Source: Brachybacterium alimentarium (GTDB lineage Bacteria > Actinomycetota > Actinomycetes > Actinomycetales > Dermabacteraceae). From it: a stretch of 48,454 nt of DNA. Shown in pieces: positions 48,409 through 48,454 of this stretch. The stretch lies in NCBI RefSeq assembly GCF_002332425.1, contig NZ_NRGS01000008.1, forward strand, positions 20,449-68,902, given 5' to 3'. The position numbers were made by a program, and so were the translations under genes. The notes under the pieces are model-generated. The model made no database searches. It was not told the origin of the DNA and saw only the letters and a program-made list of their open reading frames with translations. Positions within the stretch are counted from its first letter, which is position 1. The number at the start of each line of letters is the position of its first letter.

Positions 48409-48454
48409 GGGACTGATGCACGATCAGGTGTCACAGGGACTGATGCACGATCAG
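48409..48454. repeat. 27-bp direct repeat running off the window end
   Basis: The 19-mer GGGACTGATGCACGATCAG occurs at 48409-48427 and again, perfectly, at 48436-48454, the final base of the window. The intervening GTGTCACA gives a 27-bp period. More copies may follow outside the window. Confidence 0.75.

Overview
This 48.5 kb window is chromosomal DNA from a high-GC actinobacterium, most likely Brachybacterium or a close relative in the Dermabacteraceae. The evidence is very GC-rich coding sequence on both strands, a resuscitation-promoting-factor (Rpf) protein, an Rv2629-type protein, a DtxR/IdeR-like iron box, many starts that look leaderless (TANNNT about 6-7 nt before the start codon), and a macrolide kinase resembling Mph(H), a type described from Brachybacterium. 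The genus is an inference. I found no tRNA, rRNA, phage module, intact insertion sequence or CRISPR array.

Layout. 63-5431 (-): glycine-betaine synthesis from choline (BCCT transporter, betaine-aldehyde dehydrogenase, choline dehydrogenase). 5806-8364 (+): TDT carrier, endonuclease III-like protein, and two small stress-type proteins (DUF3072, DUF2945). 8431-11299 (-): ABM monooxygenase, DHA2 drug exporter with an operator-like palindrome, SurA_N lipoprotein. 11441-11860 (+): NTF2-like protein. 11991-15844 (-): sugar or polyol module (GPH symporter, Gfo/Idh dehydrogenase, TIM-barrel isomerase). 16460-17470 (-): Rpf. 17777-20358 (-): macrolide phosphotransferase, then TerC with a candidate manganese riboswitch. 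20634-23394 (-): Rho_N-type small protein, Rv2629/Balon-like protein, orphan ATP-grasp ligase. 23570-28897 (-): AraC regulator and iron-siderophore ABC importer. 29058-37199: divergent organosulfur-type locus (DmoA/NtaA-type FMN monooxygenase facing an Opp/Dpp-type ABC importer that ends in an SfnB/DszC-type flavin oxidoreductase). 37264-38610: divergent mug glycosylase and thymidine kinase. 38925-42404 (+): very large GH92 glycosidase. 42674-43498 (-): TIGR02206/YwaF membrane protein. 43976-48106 (-): fructose operon fruR-fruK-fruA.

How it fits together: most genes serve nutrient scavenging (fructose, mannosides, iron, organosulfur, polyols) or stress survival (osmoprotection, metal export, drug efflux, macrolide kinase, Rpf, possible ribosome hibernation factor). 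The operons are compact, with many 4-nt ATGA overlaps, and most ends carry long perfect GC-rich hairpins.

The least expected features are non-coding. Several unrelated intergenic tandem arrays share an 8-bp (or 16-bp) period and cluster around the fructose operon and the gene before it. A four-copy 35-bp GC-rich repeat runs through the 3' end of the thymidine kinase gene. A 27-bp repeat begins at the very right edge of the window.
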